This document shows, in pieces, positions 38,988 to 48,355 of a stretch of 64,000 nt of DNA. Source of the DNA: Actinomycetota bacterium. GTDB taxonomy: Bacteria > Actinomycetota > Acidimicrobiia > Acidimicrobiales > JAJPHE01. The stretch covers positions 35,949 to 99,948 of the forward strand of contig DAHUYE010000060.1 in NCBI GenBank assembly GCA_027315345.1, given 5' to 3'. The position numbers and the translations under genes were made by a program. Numbering within the stretch: the stretch's first letter is position 1; each line of letters begins with the position of its first letter. The notes beneath the pieces are model-generated. The model searched no databases. It was not told where the DNA came from and saw nothing but the letters and a program-made list of their open reading frames with translations.

Positions 38988-41384
38988 TCACGCGGCCAGG
39001 GCCACCGCCAGGACCTCATCGACCTCACCGGCCAGGTGGAAGACCATGTCCTGGCGGATGGCCTCGGGCACATCCTCCAGGTCGGCCTCGTTGCGCCGTG
39101 GGAGGATGACGTCGGTCAGCCCGGCCCGGTGGGCGGCCAGCACCTTCTGCTTGAGCCCCCCGATGGGCAGGACGTGGCCCTGCAGGGAGACCTCCCCGGT
39201 CATGCCCACCTTGGCACTGACGGGCCGTCCGGTCAGCAGGCTGACCAGGGCCGTCACCATGGTCACCCCCGCCGACGGGCCGTCCTTGGGCACGGCGCCG
39301 GCCGGGACATGCACATGGAGGCGCCGGCCCCGGAGGGCAGCCGGATCCACGCCCAGGGCCTCGGCGTTGGAGCGCACGTAGGACAGGGCGATCTCGGCCG
39401 ACTCCTTCATGACGTCACCCAACTGGCCGGTGATGTGCAGGCTGGGTCCGCCCGTTTCCCCCCCGTCCATGGCGCTGGCCTCGACGAAGAGAACGTCCCC
39501 GCCGGCGCCGGTGACGGCCAGACCGGTGGCCACGCCCGGAACGGACGTGCGCTCGGCCGGCTCGAAGAAGAAGCGGCGCCGGCCCAGGTGCCGCCGAACC
39601 GCCGGGTCATCGATGACCGCCGGCGTATCGGCACCGGAGGCGACTTCGGCCGCTGTCTTGCGCAGCAGCTTGGCCAACTGCCGCTCGAGGCCGCGCACCC
39701 CCGCCTCCCGGGTGTAGTCCGACACGATGAGGCGCAGGGCGTCGTCGCCGATCTCGACCTCGCCCGGCCTCAGACCCTGGGCACCCAGCAGCCGCCCCAA
39801 CAGGTGATCGCGGGCGATGCCGACCTTCTCGTCCTCGGTGTAGCCGTCCAGGTTGATGATCTCCAGCCGGTCGAGCAGCGGGGCCGGGATGGTCTCGATG
39901 ACGTTGGCAGTGGCGATGAAGACCACGTCGGAGAGATCGAGCTCCACCTCCAGGTACCGATCCCGGAAGTGGTGGTTCTGGGCCGGGTCCAGGACCTCGA
40001 GCAGGGCGGCGGCGGGATCGCCCCGCCAGTCCGAGCCGACTTTGTCCACTTCGTCCAGCAGAAGGACCGGGTTCATGGTCCCGGACTCCTTGATGGCGCG
40101 GACGATGCGCCCCGGGGCCGAGCCCACATAGGTGCGCCGGTGGCCCCTGATCTCGGCTTCATCGTGGGTGCCACCCAGGGCCACCCGGGCGAAGCGCCGC
40201 CCCATGGTCCGGGCCACCGACTCGCCCAGGGAGGTCTTGCCCACCCCGGGCGGCCCGACCAGGGCCAGGATGGCGCCGGGGCGCCGGGCCGGAGCCGCGG
40301 CCGCCGCTCCGCCGGCGGCGGTCCCCGGCGGGGCGCTGTCAGAGGAGGACGCTCCGGGCCCGGCGTCCAGGCCGCGCTCGGCCCGGAGCTTGCGTACGGC
40401 CAGCAGTTCGATGATGCGGTCCTTGACCTCGTCCAGGCCGTGATGGTCGGCATCCAGCACGGCCCGGGCCGCCACCAGATCGAGATGCTCCTCGGACCGC
40501 TCCGCCCAGGGCATCTCCAGCACGGTGTCGAGCCAGGTGCGGATCCAGCCGTGCTCGGGGCTCTGCTCCGAGGTCCGCTCCAGCTTGGCGATTTCGGCCT
40601 CCACCGCCTTGACCACGGCCCCAGAGGCACCGCTGGCGGCCAGACGCCGGCGATAGCCCTCGGTGAGATCCTCCTCGTCCTGGCCACCCTCGTTGAGTTC
40701 CTTGCGGATGGCGTTGAGTTGCTGGCGCAGCAGGAACTCCCGCTGGCTGCGTTCCATGCCCTCGGCCACGTCCCGGCGGATCCGGTCCTTGAGACTCAGC
40801 TCGGCCAGGACGTCCTTCATCCAGCCCAGGGCCCGCTCCAAGCGGGGTTCCACCTCGATCGTCTCCAGCAGTTCGACCTTCTGTTCGAAGGCCAGATCGG
40901 GCGACCACCCGGCCGTGTCGGCCAGCTGGCCCGGATCGGTGATGTCGCGCAGGCCGATGGCCAGCTCCGCCATGCCCCGCTCTTCCAGGATGGCCTCCAC
41001 CACGGCCCGGTATTCCTTGGCCAGCTCGGTGCTGCGCCCGCCGGCCGGGGGCACGGCCACCGTCTCGATGCTCACCCACAGAGCCGATCCGGTCCCGGGG
41101 ACGCCGGTACCGATGCGGGCCCGGGCCAGGCCGGTGACCACCAGGGCGGGCAGGCCACCGCGCAGGCGGCGGCGGTCCTCGACCCGGGCCACCGTGCCCA
41201 CCGAGGCGTAGTGAGCGCCGACCTTGGGCACCAGGAGGATTTGGTCGGCCCCGGCCCCGGCCGCCTCGGCGGCGGCCCGGGCCTCCTCCGTCTCCAGGCC
41301 GATGGTCACGGTCATGCCGGGCAGCACCACCCCGTTGGACAGGGGCAGCAGGGGAAGGGTCGTCTCCGAACTCAGGTCAACCAC
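38988..41384 (-). CDS. lon: ATP-dependent protease Lon
   Basis: The 798-residue protease degrades misfolded and regulatory proteins in the cytoplasm. Domains in order are the N-terminal substrate domain (LPLLPLSNGVVLPGM), a coiled-coil region (REFLLRQQLNAIRKELNEG), the AAA+ module with Walker A VGPPGVGKTS and Walker B PVLLLDEVDKVG, and the Ser-Lys protease domain (PKDGPSAGVTM, KQKVLAAHRAG). A Gly/Ala/Ser/Pro-rich insert of about 35 residues just before the Walker A strand is unusual. It starts at GTG 41384 after GAGGTGA. Two near-repeats of AGTGAC (41406, 41424) lie in its upstream region. Its 3' end abuts the truncated phosphoesterase. Confidence 0.97.
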   Translation of the reverse strand: MVDLSSETTLPLLPLSNGVVLPGMTVTIGLETEEARAAAEAAGAGADQILLVPKVGAHYASVGTVARVEDRRRLRGGLPALVVTGLARARIGTGVPGTGSALWVSIETVAVPPAGGRSTELAKEYRAVVEAILEERGMAELAIGLRDITDPGQLADTAGWSPDLAFEQKVELLETIEVEPRLERALGWMKDVLAELSLKDRIRRDVAEGMERSQREFLLRQQLNAIRKELNEGGQDEEDLTEGYRRRLAASGASGAVVKAVEAEIAKLERTSEQSPEHGWIRTWLDTVLEMPWAERSEEHLDLVAARAVLDADHHGLDEVKDRIIELLAVRKLRAERGLDAGPGASSSDSAPPGTAAGGAAAAAPARRPGAILALVGPPGVGKTSLGESVARTMGRRFARVALGGTHDEAEIRGHRRTYVGSAPGRIVRAIKESGTMNPVLLLDEVDKVGSDWRGDPAAALLEVLDPAQNHHFRDRYLEVELDLSDVVFIATANVIETIPAPLLDRLEIINLDGYTEDEKVGIARDHLLGRLLGAQGLRPGEVEIGDDALRLIVSDYTREAGVRGLERQLAKLLRKTAAEVASGADTPAVIDDPAVRRHLGRRRFFFEPAERTSVPGVATGLAVTGAGGDVLFVEASAMDGGETGGPSLHITGQLGDVMKESAEIALSYVRSNAEALGVDPAALRGRRLHVHVPAGAVPKDGPSAGVTMVTALVSLLTGRPVSAKVGMTGEVSLQGHVLPIGGLKQKVLAAHRAGLTDVILPRRNEADLEDVPEAIRQDMVFHLAGEVDEVLAVALAA

Positions 41385-41464
41385 GAAGTCACCTCACATG
41401 GGATAGTGACTTTCAAACCGCAAGTGACCCCGGTTTGTTCCCGGGCCCCGGTCGACGGGGTCCC

Positions 41465-42178
41465 TCAGGTGCGGATGCGCATGAAGCCCTCGGCCAGGCG
41501 GCCCTCGGGCAGGCCCCCGGCCGCGGCCGTGGCCGAGGTCCAGCCCCGGATCATCGGTTCCAGGTTCTCGGGCTGGGTGTGCTGGCTGACGTGGCAGAGC
41601 AGCGCCTCCAGCTTGGCGTCGAAGTGCTCGGTGATGTCGACGTAGACGTCGAAGTTGGGCGCCCCCATCATCCAGACCTCGGGCACGGTGTGGGCCTCCA
41701 GACCCTCGGCGGCCAACTCCGGGTGGGCGAAGGGGTTGCGGGAGTCGGGGTATACGGCGCACAGGGCGGCCTCCCCGGCGGCCAGGTGGTCGGGGTGGCT
41801 GGCGAAGATACGGCCGTAGTTGCGCTCCGGGGACTGGCAGACCACCCGGTCGGGCCGGACCTGACGGATGACCCGGGAGATGTCCCGGCGCAACTCGATG
41901 GTTGGGGTCAGCCGGCCGTCGGGGTAACCCAGGAACTCCAGTTGGGTGACCCCGAGCGTCTTGGCCGCCGCCGTCTGTTCGGCCCGGCGGATCCCGGCGA
42001 TCTCGGAGCGGGGGACGGCCGGGTCGAAGCCACCGGCGTCCCCGTCGGTGACGATGCAGTAGGTGACCTCCAGGCCCTGGTCCACCCAGGTGGCCACCGT
42101 CCCGGCGGCGCCGAAGTCGACGTCATCGGGATGGGCGGTGATGACCAGGACGCGTTCGGCTTCGGCAGAGTCGGCCAT
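41465..42178 (-). CDS. PIG-L family deacetylase
   Basis: The 237-residue zinc enzyme belongs to the LmbE/PIG-L fold that removes acetyl groups from N-acetylglucosaminyl compounds, as in mycothiol biosynthesis and detoxification (MshB, Mca). Motifs are VITAHPDDVDFGAAGT (zinc ligands and catalytic Asp), TDGDAGGFD, YPDGRL and FASHPDHLAAG. It is shorter than MshB or Mca, so the exact substrate is open. TAGCGT 6 nt before the ATG suggests leaderless transcription. Confidence 0.92.
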   Translation of the reverse strand: MADSAEAERVLVITAHPDDVDFGAAGTVATWVDQGLEVTYCIVTDGDAGGFDPAVPRSEIAGIRRAEQTAAAKTLGVTQLEFLGYPDGRLTPTIELRRDISRVIRQVRPDRVVCQSPERNYGRIFASHPDHLAAGEAALCAVYPDSRNPFAHPELAAEGLEAHTVPEVWMMGAPNFDVYVDITEHFDAKLEALLCHVSQHTQPENLEPMIRGWTSATAAAGGLPEGRLAEGFMRIRT

Positions 42179-42206
42179 TGGCCGACGCTACCCCTGCCCG
42201 GGCTCA

Positions 42207-42491
42207 GCCTTTGAAGAGGGCGAAAGTGGCGCCTCCTTGCTGCGGGATGGCTACCCGGGGCGGGCCAACCTGGTCATCGAAGGACGGCGCGATGTGTTGT
42301 TGGGCGCCACCTTCGTCGACTCGGGTGTGGCCGAACCGGTGCACTCGGCCACGGTGGCCATCATCGGGGAGGTCCCGGTGGCGCTCCTGTGGCACGCCGT
42401 GCCCAGCTACCCGACCGTGAGCGAGATATGGCTCCGCCTGCTCGAGACCCTCCGCCAACAGCGGGGGGAATCCCTGATCGCAACGCTTTAG
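42207..42491 (+). pseudogene. C-terminal fragment of a pyridine nucleotide-disulfide oxidoreductase
   Basis: The frame encodes the dimerisation domain of a lipoamide-dehydrogenase-like flavoprotein: GYPGRANLVIEGRRDVLLGAT and the highly typical LLWHAVPSYPTVSEIWLRLLE. The FAD- and NAD-binding domains, about 370 residues, are missing because the PIG-L gene's promoter and start lie directly upstream. It is therefore a 5'-deleted remnant. Confidence 0.85.
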
Positions 42492-43204
42492 GCCAGGGCC
42501 TCCAGTCCCAGATCATCGAGAACGGACACGAACAGCTCGGGGTGGCGGTACATCCAGTCGTGATCGACCCGGTTCTCGCTGCCGAAGGCGACCGTGAAGG
42601 ATCCGTTGAGGTCCCGGGCCAGGGCCCGGCCGTCCTCGCGGTCGAGCAGGGAATCCCGGTTGGCCCACATCACGTGGCAGCGCACGCCGGCGGCGGCCAC
42701 CGCAGTGATGTCCTCACTGCGGGCGCTGGTGAATCCCCACCAGGCCGCCTGGACGAGCTGGCGGGGATGTCCGAAGGCATTGTGGGCGAAGGCCCGGGCG
42801 GCCATCGGGGTGGCCATGCGTAGAAGGTGCAGCGGGTGGGAGAGAGCCTCCCGGGCCAGCAGCCACTCCCGGGCCACGGCCAGGGTGTCGACGAAGACGG
42901 CGTCGGCCACCCTCTCCGGGTGCCGGGCCGTGAAGCCCAGCTCGATGCCGCCCCCGAAGGAATGGGCCATGAGAGTGGCCCGCTCGATCCCGGCCGCGTC
43001 CAGGGTGGCTTCAAAGCGGTCCACCATGACCGGGTAGCTCCACCGCCCCCGGATCCCGTAGAGGGTCGGCACGATGACCCGGGCCCGGCGGGCCAGGAGT
43101 CGGGCGGTTCGGGCGTAGGCCTCGGGCGTCATGGCGAAGCCGGGCAGGATGACGATCGGGGCTCCCTCGCCCTCATCGATGTGGATACGCAAGGGCTTTG
43201 CCAT
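42488..43204 (-). CDS. Alpha/beta hydrolase
   Basis: The 238-residue protein shows VILPGFAMTPEAYAR (oxyanion strand), nucleophile elbow LMAHSFGGGIELG with Ser near residue 90, Asp in WANRDSLLD and His in RVDHDWMYRHPE. The substrate is unknown. I start at ATG 43204, where TACACA lies 6 nt upstream, in place of a longer GTG form. The stop overlaps that of the oxidoreductase remnant. Confidence 0.85.
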   Translation of the reverse strand: MAKPLRIHIDEGEGAPIVILPGFAMTPEAYARTARLLARRARVIVPTLYGIRGRWSYPVMVDRFEATLDAAGIERATLMAHSFGGGIELGFTARHPERVADAVFVDTLAVAREWLLAREALSHPLHLLRMATPMAARAFAHNAFGHPRQLVQAAWWGFTSARSEDITAVAAAGVRCHVMWANRDSLLDREDGRALARDLNGSFTVAFGSENRVDHDWMYRHPELFVSVLDDLGLEALA

Positions 43205-43259
43205 CACCACTGTGTAGCGGATGAGCACGGCCCCCGGCGCGGTAGCGTCAGGGCTCAAC

Positions 43260-44138
43260 GTGCCTCCCGCCGTCATCGACCTTGCCGCCGAGCTCTCCAG
43301 CGTCCGTCAGGCCCGGAGCTGGGTGGCCCGTGCGCTGGAGGGTCAGACCGAGGAACAGACCGACGCTGCCGTGCTGCTGACCTCGGAACTGGTGACCAAC
43401 GCCCTTCTGTACGCGGTGGGCCCCATTCGCCTCACCTTGGTGATCACTCCCCGCCACATCCGGATCGAGGTCTGTGACTCCAGCCCGGTTGTGCCCCTGC
43501 CGAAGGCCTACGACTCCGAGGCCCTGACCGGCCGGGGCCTCGACCTGGTCGAGGCGCTCTCCGACGCCTGGGGCGTCGAGCGCCAGGACAACGGTAAAGC
43601 CGTGTGGTTCGAGATCGGGGCCTCTCTCTCCGGGGATCAGCGGCCCGATCCCGAATCGGTCCCCGATGTCCAGGGCGATGACAGTCCCGACTCCGCCGGG
43701 CTGGTCGAGGTCCGCATCCTCGGCCTGCCCCCACAGGCCTACCTGGATTCCGAGCAGCACAACGACGCCCTGATGCGGGAGTTCGCCCTCATCAGCCGGG
43801 ATGACCGCACCTCCACCCTCCCCCGCCAGCTGCTGGAGCTGGTGGCCGAGATCGAACTGTTCTTCGGCGCCCAGGTGTCCGCCTCCCGGGCCCAGATAGC
43901 CGCCGCCGTGGCCCGGGGCGACCGGGCCGTGGACCTGCACATCCGGATGCACCCCAAGAACCGCGGTTACGTGGAACGCTCGGTGGCCCTGTTGCGTGAG
44001 GCGGACCGCTACTGCCGGGAGGGGGACCTGTTGACCCTGGCCGCCTCCGAGGACATCCTGCGCTTCCGGGACTGGTATCTGGGCCAGGTCCTGGCCCAAC
44101 TGGACGGCTCCCCGCCTTCGCCCTGGCCCTACGGCTGA
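43260..44138 (+). CDS. HATPase_c_2 (RsbW-like) regulatory ATPase with C-terminal helical domain
   Basis: Residues 1-115 form a serine-kinase-type ATPase of the anti-sigma factor class: AAVLLTSELVTNALLYAVG (N box), IEVCDSSPVVP (G1-like) and LTGRGLDLVEAL (G2). The remaining 170 residues (VEVRILGLPPQAYLDSEQHND, LELVAEIELFF, RMHPKNRGYVERSVALLREADRYC) form a helical domain unlike RsbW. The start is uncertain: GTG 43260 follows TAGCGT by 11 nt, while ATG 43221 would add 13 residues. It may control a sigma factor or partner-switching module not present in this window. Confidence 0.78.
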   Translation: MPPAVIDLAAELSSVRQARSWVARALEGQTEEQTDAAVLLTSELVTNALLYAVGPIRLTLVITPRHIRIEVCDSSPVVPLPKAYDSEALTGRGLDLVEALSDAWGVERQDNGKAVWFEIGASLSGDQRPDPESVPDVQGDDSPDSAGLVEVRILGLPPQAYLDSEQHNDALMREFALISRDDRTSTLPRQLLELVAEIELFFGAQVSASRAQIAAAVARGDRAVDLHIRMHPKNRGYVERSVALLREADRYCREGDLLTLAASEDILRFRDWYLGQVLAQLDGSPPSPWPYG

Positions 44139-44150
44139 GCCACGCCCGCG

Positions 44151-44996
44151 TCAGTCCCGGGGGGTGCGGGTGATGCGCACGGTAGTGGTCATGGTGTCGT
44201 CCCCGCCTCCGGCGTAGATGCCCTTGACCGGGGTGACGTCGGCATAGTCACGGCCCCGGCCCACCACCACGTGACGGGTGCCCACCGCCACCAGGTTGGT
44301 CGGGTCCGACTCCCACCAGTCGCCCGTCCAGGCCTCGATCCAGGCATGGCTCTCCCCCGCCATTTCCTCCCCGATGGACGGGTCGGGCTTGGGGTGCAGG
44401 TAGCCGGACACGTACCGGGCCGGGATCCCCAGCCGGCGAAGCAGCGTCACCCCGATGTGGGCGAAGTCCTGACACACCCCCTTACCGGCGTCGAGGGCCT
44501 CGGCGGCGGAGGTGTGTACGCCGGTCACGCCCTGCTGGTACTGGAGAGCGGAATGAACCCACTCCACCACCGCCTCCACCGTGTCGACCGGACCGCCCGT
44601 TCGCAACCCCTCCGCCACCGCCACCAGTTCCGGGGTCCAGGCTGTGTAGGGGGTCGGGACCAGGAACTCCGCCATCTGGGACCCCATCGACTCGAGCGCC
44701 CCCCAGCCGGCATCCCCTCGCCCGCCGGCCGGCCCGGTGTCGACCACCGCCACGGAGCGGACTTCCAGCTGCGGGTGGCTGGCCGGGATGTCAAAGGCCA
44801 CCACCTGGGTGCCCCAGTAGTCCCAGTACCGGTACTGGCGGCTGTTGGGCGTGATCTCCACCCGGGCGCTCATGGTCGTCTGGCGTACGGTGGTCAGCGG
44901 CACCATCCGGACCTCGTTGTAGGAGGAACGGGCCGGCGGGTCGTAGGTGAAGGTGGTGCAGTGCTCTATCTCCAGCCGCCAGGGTTGAGGCCTCAC
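44151..44996 (-). CDS. Transglutaminase-like (cysteine protease fold) protein
   Basis: The 281-residue protein has the bacterial transglutaminase N-terminal domain (EIEHCTTFTYDPPARSSYNE) and the catalytic core: Cys in GKGVCQDFAHIGVTLLRRLG, His in GESHAWIEAWTG and Asp in WWESDPTN. It starts at GTG 44996 overlapping the Alpha-E stop (GTGA). With the two genes upstream it forms the conserved ATP-grasp/Alpha-E/transglutaminase set found in many bacteria, including Rv2411c-Rv2409c of M. tuberculosis. The set is proposed to make and process a peptide-like product, but no substrate is proven. Confidence 0.9.
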   Translation of the reverse strand: MRPQPWRLEIEHCTTFTYDPPARSSYNEVRMVPLTTVRQTTMSARVEITPNSRQYRYWDYWGTQVVAFDIPASHPQLEVRSVAVVDTGPAGGRGDAGWGALESMGSQMAEFLVPTPYTAWTPELVAVAEGLRTGGPVDTVEAVVEWVHSALQYQQGVTGVHTSAAEALDAGKGVCQDFAHIGVTLLRRLGIPARYVSGYLHPKPDPSIGEEMAGESHAWIEAWTGDWWESDPTNLVAVGTRHVVVGRGRDYADVTPVKGIYAGGGDDTMTTTVRITRTPRD

Positions 44997-45934
44997 CCTC
45001 CCCCTCCTCCCCGCTGGCGCCACTCGGTGGGTGGCCCGTGAGAGAAGTACCGGGTGCTGACCGACAGGCTGGCGGCCGAAGAGGCCTCGTGCACCCGGGC
45101 CAGACGGGCCTGGAGCCCGTCCACCACTGCGTCGGGGGCGAGGAACTCCAGCTCGGCCCGGATGAGGCCGATCACGCCCCGGGCCTCGTCCCAGCCGGCC
45201 GGCCCGCTGATCTCATCGATGCACGAAGCGGCCAGGATCAGCGAGGACAGGACCGAGCGGGGGAAGAGCCGGTCCCGCAGGAGGAAATCCACCACCCCCT
45301 CCAACTCGACCACTCCGCTGGCCATGCGCAGGTAGGGCTCGTGGCCACCGCACGAACGCAGCAGGGTCACCAGCCCGCTCTCGGACATGTCCTGCAGGGG
45401 CAGGGCGCCCAGCAGTCGGGCGGTGACATCGGCCCGTTCCAGGGCTCGGCCCAAGGTGAGGAACAACCAGGTCTGGTCCCGGCTCATGGTGGTATCGGTC
45501 AGACCCGACAGGGCGGCGGTCTGGTCCTTGATCCAGGACAGGAAGACCCCGGGGCCCCGCCGGCGGGCTTGGAGGCGCTGGGCGGGCAGAGCCACCCAGG
45601 CCACGTTCATGCGTTCCCACAACTCGGTGGGCAACACGTGGCGCACCGCCCGGGCGTTGTCCCGGGCCGCCCCCAGCGCCCCGGCTATGGACGAGGCCGA
45701 GTCCTCCTCGAAGCACAGCAGCTCGGTGGCCTCCCACAGGTCGGGCTGGCCGGGGTGACTCACGCCCATGACATCCAGCAGGCGACCGGCCATGCCCTCG
45801 GCGTCGGTACCCCGCTCCTCCAGGGCGTGATGAACGACCACGTCCAGGATGCGGGCGGTGCCTTCGGCCCGCTCGGTGTAACGGCCGATCCAGAACATGG
45901 ACTCGGCCACCCGGGAGAGGAGGGCGGGCGTCAC
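44993..45934 (-). CDS. Alpha-E domain protein
   Basis: The 313-residue, largely helical protein starts LLSRVAESMFWIGRYTERAEGTARIL, the Alpha-E signature, with ARDNARAVRHVLPTELWERMN and FLTLGRALERADVTARLL further on. I chose GTG 45934, preceded by GAGGT and 11 nt past the ATP-grasp stop. The domain is only known in this gene cluster and its fused relatives, and no reaction is established. It presumably works with the ATP-grasp enzyme. Confidence 0.9.
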   Translation of the reverse strand: MTPALLSRVAESMFWIGRYTERAEGTARILDVVVHHALEERGTDAEGMAGRLLDVMGVSHPGQPDLWEATELLCFEEDSASSIAGALGAARDNARAVRHVLPTELWERMNVAWVALPAQRLQARRRGPGVFLSWIKDQTAALSGLTDTTMSRDQTWLFLTLGRALERADVTARLLGALPLQDMSESGLVTLLRSCGGHEPYLRMASGVVELEGVVDFLLRDRLFPRSVLSSLILAASCIDEISGPAGWDEARGVIGLIRAELEFLAPDAVVDGLQARLARVHEASSAASLSVSTRYFSHGPPTEWRQRGGGGG

Positions 45935-45944
45935 TGGGGCGACC

Positions 45945-47492
45945 TCACTGCTGTTGCTGCTGCTGGGCGCCACCGCTCATCGGACCCCGCTGCATGGGCG
46001 GGCCCTGCATCCGCTCGACCAGGGCCGCCGGCGGGCGACCGGCCGGCGTCGGCACCACGCCGCCGACCACCCAGGTGTCCTTGGAGCCCCCGCCCTGGGA
46101 AGAGTTGACCACCAGGCCGCCCTCGGAGAGGGCGACCCGGGTCAGACCGCCGGGCATGACCCAGACCCGCTCACCGTCGTTGACCGCAAAGGGTCGCAGG
46201 TCCACGTGCCGGGGGTTGAGGCCGTCTCCGGTCCAGGTGGGGGCGGTGGAGAAGCGGACCAGACGCTGGGCTATCCAGGCGCGCGGATCGGCCTCCACCT
46301 CGGCCTTGAGGCGGACCAACTCGGTGGCGGGCGTGGTGGGCCCGATGACCAGGTCCTTGCCTCCGGATCCGTCGACGCGCTTCCACACCAGTTCGGGCAT
46401 GGCGGCCATGGCCCGCTCCCGTTCCGACTCGATGATGAGGCGGTAGGTCTCCACGTTGTCGAGGACGGGATCCTCGTCGAGGTAGAAACGGATCATGTCC
46501 GGGACGTAGGAGTAGACGAGCTTGTCATCGGCCACTCCGTTACCGACGGCGTTGGCGATGGTCACCCGTCCGGCCCGGGCGCAGTTGACAATGCCCGGGC
46601 AGCCGACCACCGATTCGGGCCGGAACTGCAACGGGTCCAGAAAGGCGTCATCGATGCGGCGGTACACGACGTGGACGGGCATCTCCCCGTCGGTGGTGCG
46701 CACGAACAGGTCGCTGCCGCGACAGATGAGATCCCGACCCTCCACCAGCTCCACCCCCATGAGCCGGGCCAGCAGGGCGTGCTCGTAGAAGGCGGAGTTG
46801 AAAACTCCGGGGGTGAGCACGACCACGGTGGGATCCGAGATTCCCCGCGGCGCGGCGGCCCGCAGGGCGGCCACCAGCCGGGCCGGGTAGTCCGAGACCG
46901 GGCCGATGGACCGGCCCGTGAACAGCTCGGGGAGCACCCGGGCCATGGCCCGGCGGTTGGCCAGGACATAGCTGACCCCGGAAGGACAGCGCAGGTTGTC
47001 CTCCAGGACGCACAGGCGGCCGTACTCGTCCCGGATGATGTCGATACCGGCCACGTGCACCCGGACGCCGTTGGGGGGATCCACGCCGTGGGCGGGCCGG
47101 AGGAAGCCCGGGCTGGAGGTGACCAGCCGGCGGGGGATGACCTCGGCGTCAAGTATGCGTCCCTGCCCGTACACGTCGGCCAGGAAGGCCTCCAGAGCCC
47201 GGACCCGCTGGGACAGGCCCTCTTCGACCATGGCCCACTCGGCGGCGGCAAAGACCCGGGGCACCACATCCAGAGGGAAGGGACGCTCCTCCCCGTCCAG
47301 ATCGAAGGTCACGCCCTGGTCCCGGAAGGCGCTGGCCAGGCGGTCGGAGCGCTCGATGAGGTCCGTATCACCCATCTGGGCCAGTACGGATGCGACGTCG
47401 TGGTATTGGGAGCGGACCCGCCCTCCGGTATCCATCATCTCATCGAAGACCCCGGCCGGGAGCCGGTATTCGTCTATGACGTCCCCCACCAC
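45945..47492 (-). CDS. Circularly permuted ATP-grasp type 2 protein
   Basis: The 515-residue protein belongs to the peptide-ligase-like circularly permuted ATP-grasp family. It shows YGQGRILDAEVIPRRLV, VLEDNLRCPSGVSYVLANR, NAVGNGVADDKLVYSYVPDM, WKRVDGSGGKDLVIGP and GGGSKDTWV, all typical of this family. The tail ends in a run of seven glutamines, which is unusual and may be disordered. It is the first gene of the three-gene cluster; the start at GTG 47492 is uncertain because an in-frame GTG follows a few codons later. It likely ligates an amino acid or peptide to an unknown acceptor. Confidence 0.92.
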   Translation of the reverse strand: MVGDVIDEYRLPAGVFDEMMDTGGRVRSQYHDVASVLAQMGDTDLIERSDRLASAFRDQGVTFDLDGEERPFPLDVVPRVFAAAEWAMVEEGLSQRVRALEAFLADVYGQGRILDAEVIPRRLVTSSPGFLRPAHGVDPPNGVRVHVAGIDIIRDEYGRLCVLEDNLRCPSGVSYVLANRRAMARVLPELFTGRSIGPVSDYPARLVAALRAAAPRGISDPTVVVLTPGVFNSAFYEHALLARLMGVELVEGRDLICRGSDLFVRTTDGEMPVHVVYRRIDDAFLDPLQFRPESVVGCPGIVNCARAGRVTIANAVGNGVADDKLVYSYVPDMIRFYLDEDPVLDNVETYRLIIESERERAMAAMPELVWKRVDGSGGKDLVIGPTTPATELVRLKAEVEADPRAWIAQRLVRFSTAPTWTGDGLNPRHVDLRPFAVNDGERVWVMPGGLTRVALSEGGLVVNSSQGGGSKDTWVVGGVVPTPAGRPPAALVERMQGPPMQRGPMSGGAQQQQQQ

Positions 47493-47578
47493 CCGAGGAT
47501 GCCCGGGCTGACGTTTCCGCTCTGTTTCCGTAATGTGAAGACTCTTGCACGGGTCGGTCGAGGTACGCGCCAGCGGCG

Positions 47579-48355
47579 TCAGATGACGGCCTCCAGACCC
47601 TTCCTGAGCAGCCGGCCCACCAGAGGGGCACGGCCGGCCAGCTCGGCGGCCGCTTCGGCCAGAGGCCAGCGGCCCGTCCGGCTCAGCCGGGCGGCCAGAT
47701 CGGCCACGTCCACATCACCCCGGACCAGGAAGAGATCCTCGGCCCGCCGCTCCCGGCCCGCCACCAGGGCCACCTGGATGCTGACGGATTGGGCGGCCAG
47801 GCCGGCGCAGACGGCCGATAGGAGGCCGAGCTGATCGGGCGCCGACACGGTCACCAGGTGGAGTCCCCCCGGCTGGCCGGTGGCCGACACCTCGGTCACT
47901 CCGGTGGGCTCGAAGACGGGCCGGGCCAGTCCCCCGGCGGCGGCCTGACGCAGCTTTTCCCCCAGTTCCTCCCAGCCCTTCTCGTCCAGCTTGGGGGCGA
48001 ACACGGTCAGGGAATGCACGGCCAGAGGCTCGGCTCCGAAGGTCAGGGCCGAGGCGGCCAGCACAGCCATACCCGCCGAGGCGATCACGCCGGTGGTGTC
48101 GGCCAGCAGCCCGGGCCGGTCGGTGGCCACCACCGTGATCCGCCACCGTCCCAGCCGGTCGACGGCCACGGCCCGGGCCCGGGCCTCGTCTCGACCCGGA
48201 GCCGGGTGACACAGAGCCAGGTCCGAAGCCAGGAGTTCCACCGAAGGTTCGCTCATGAGCCACAGGTCGAGAGCCTCCGGGGCCAGGTCATCGGTCAGGC
48301 CCGGCGGCAGGGACGTGTCGGCCAGAGCATCGTGGAGGCGCTCCAGGGTGGTCAT
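47579..48355 (-). CDS. Two-ACT-domain regulatory protein (GlnD C-terminus-like)
   Basis: The 258-residue protein contains two ACT-like segments: WRITVVATDRPGLLADTTGV near residue 72 and LHLVTVSAPDQLGLLSAVC near residue 165. The DRPGLL motif and spacing resemble the tandem ACT domains at the end of the uridylyltransferase GlnD, but the catalytic nucleotidyltransferase domain is absent. It probably senses an amino acid and acts through a partner. The ATG overlaps the upstream hydrolase stop (ATGA). Confidence 0.8.
   Translation of the reverse strand: MTTLERLHDALADTSLPPGLTDDLAPEALDLWLMSEPSVELLASDLALCHPAPGRDEARARAVAVDRLGRWRITVVATDRPGLLADTTGVIASAGMAVLAASALTFGAEPLAVHSLTVFAPKLDEKGWEELGEKLRQAAAGGLARPVFEPTGVTEVSATGQPGGLHLVTVSAPDQLGLLSAVCAGLAAQSVSIQVALVAGRERRAEDLFLVRGDVDVADLAARLSRTGRWPLAEAAAELAGRAPLVGRLLRKGLEAVI

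Noticed and set aside
39036..41645. 869-codon open frame opposite lon
   Set aside because: Lon is unmistakable on the other strand; the antisense frame has no recognisable motif and its composition mirrors lon codon bias.
47493..47578. Small gene or RNA between the ATP-grasp and ACT-domain genes
   Set aside because: Only 86 bp with no hairpin or coding bias; it probably holds the promoter of the ATP-grasp operon.
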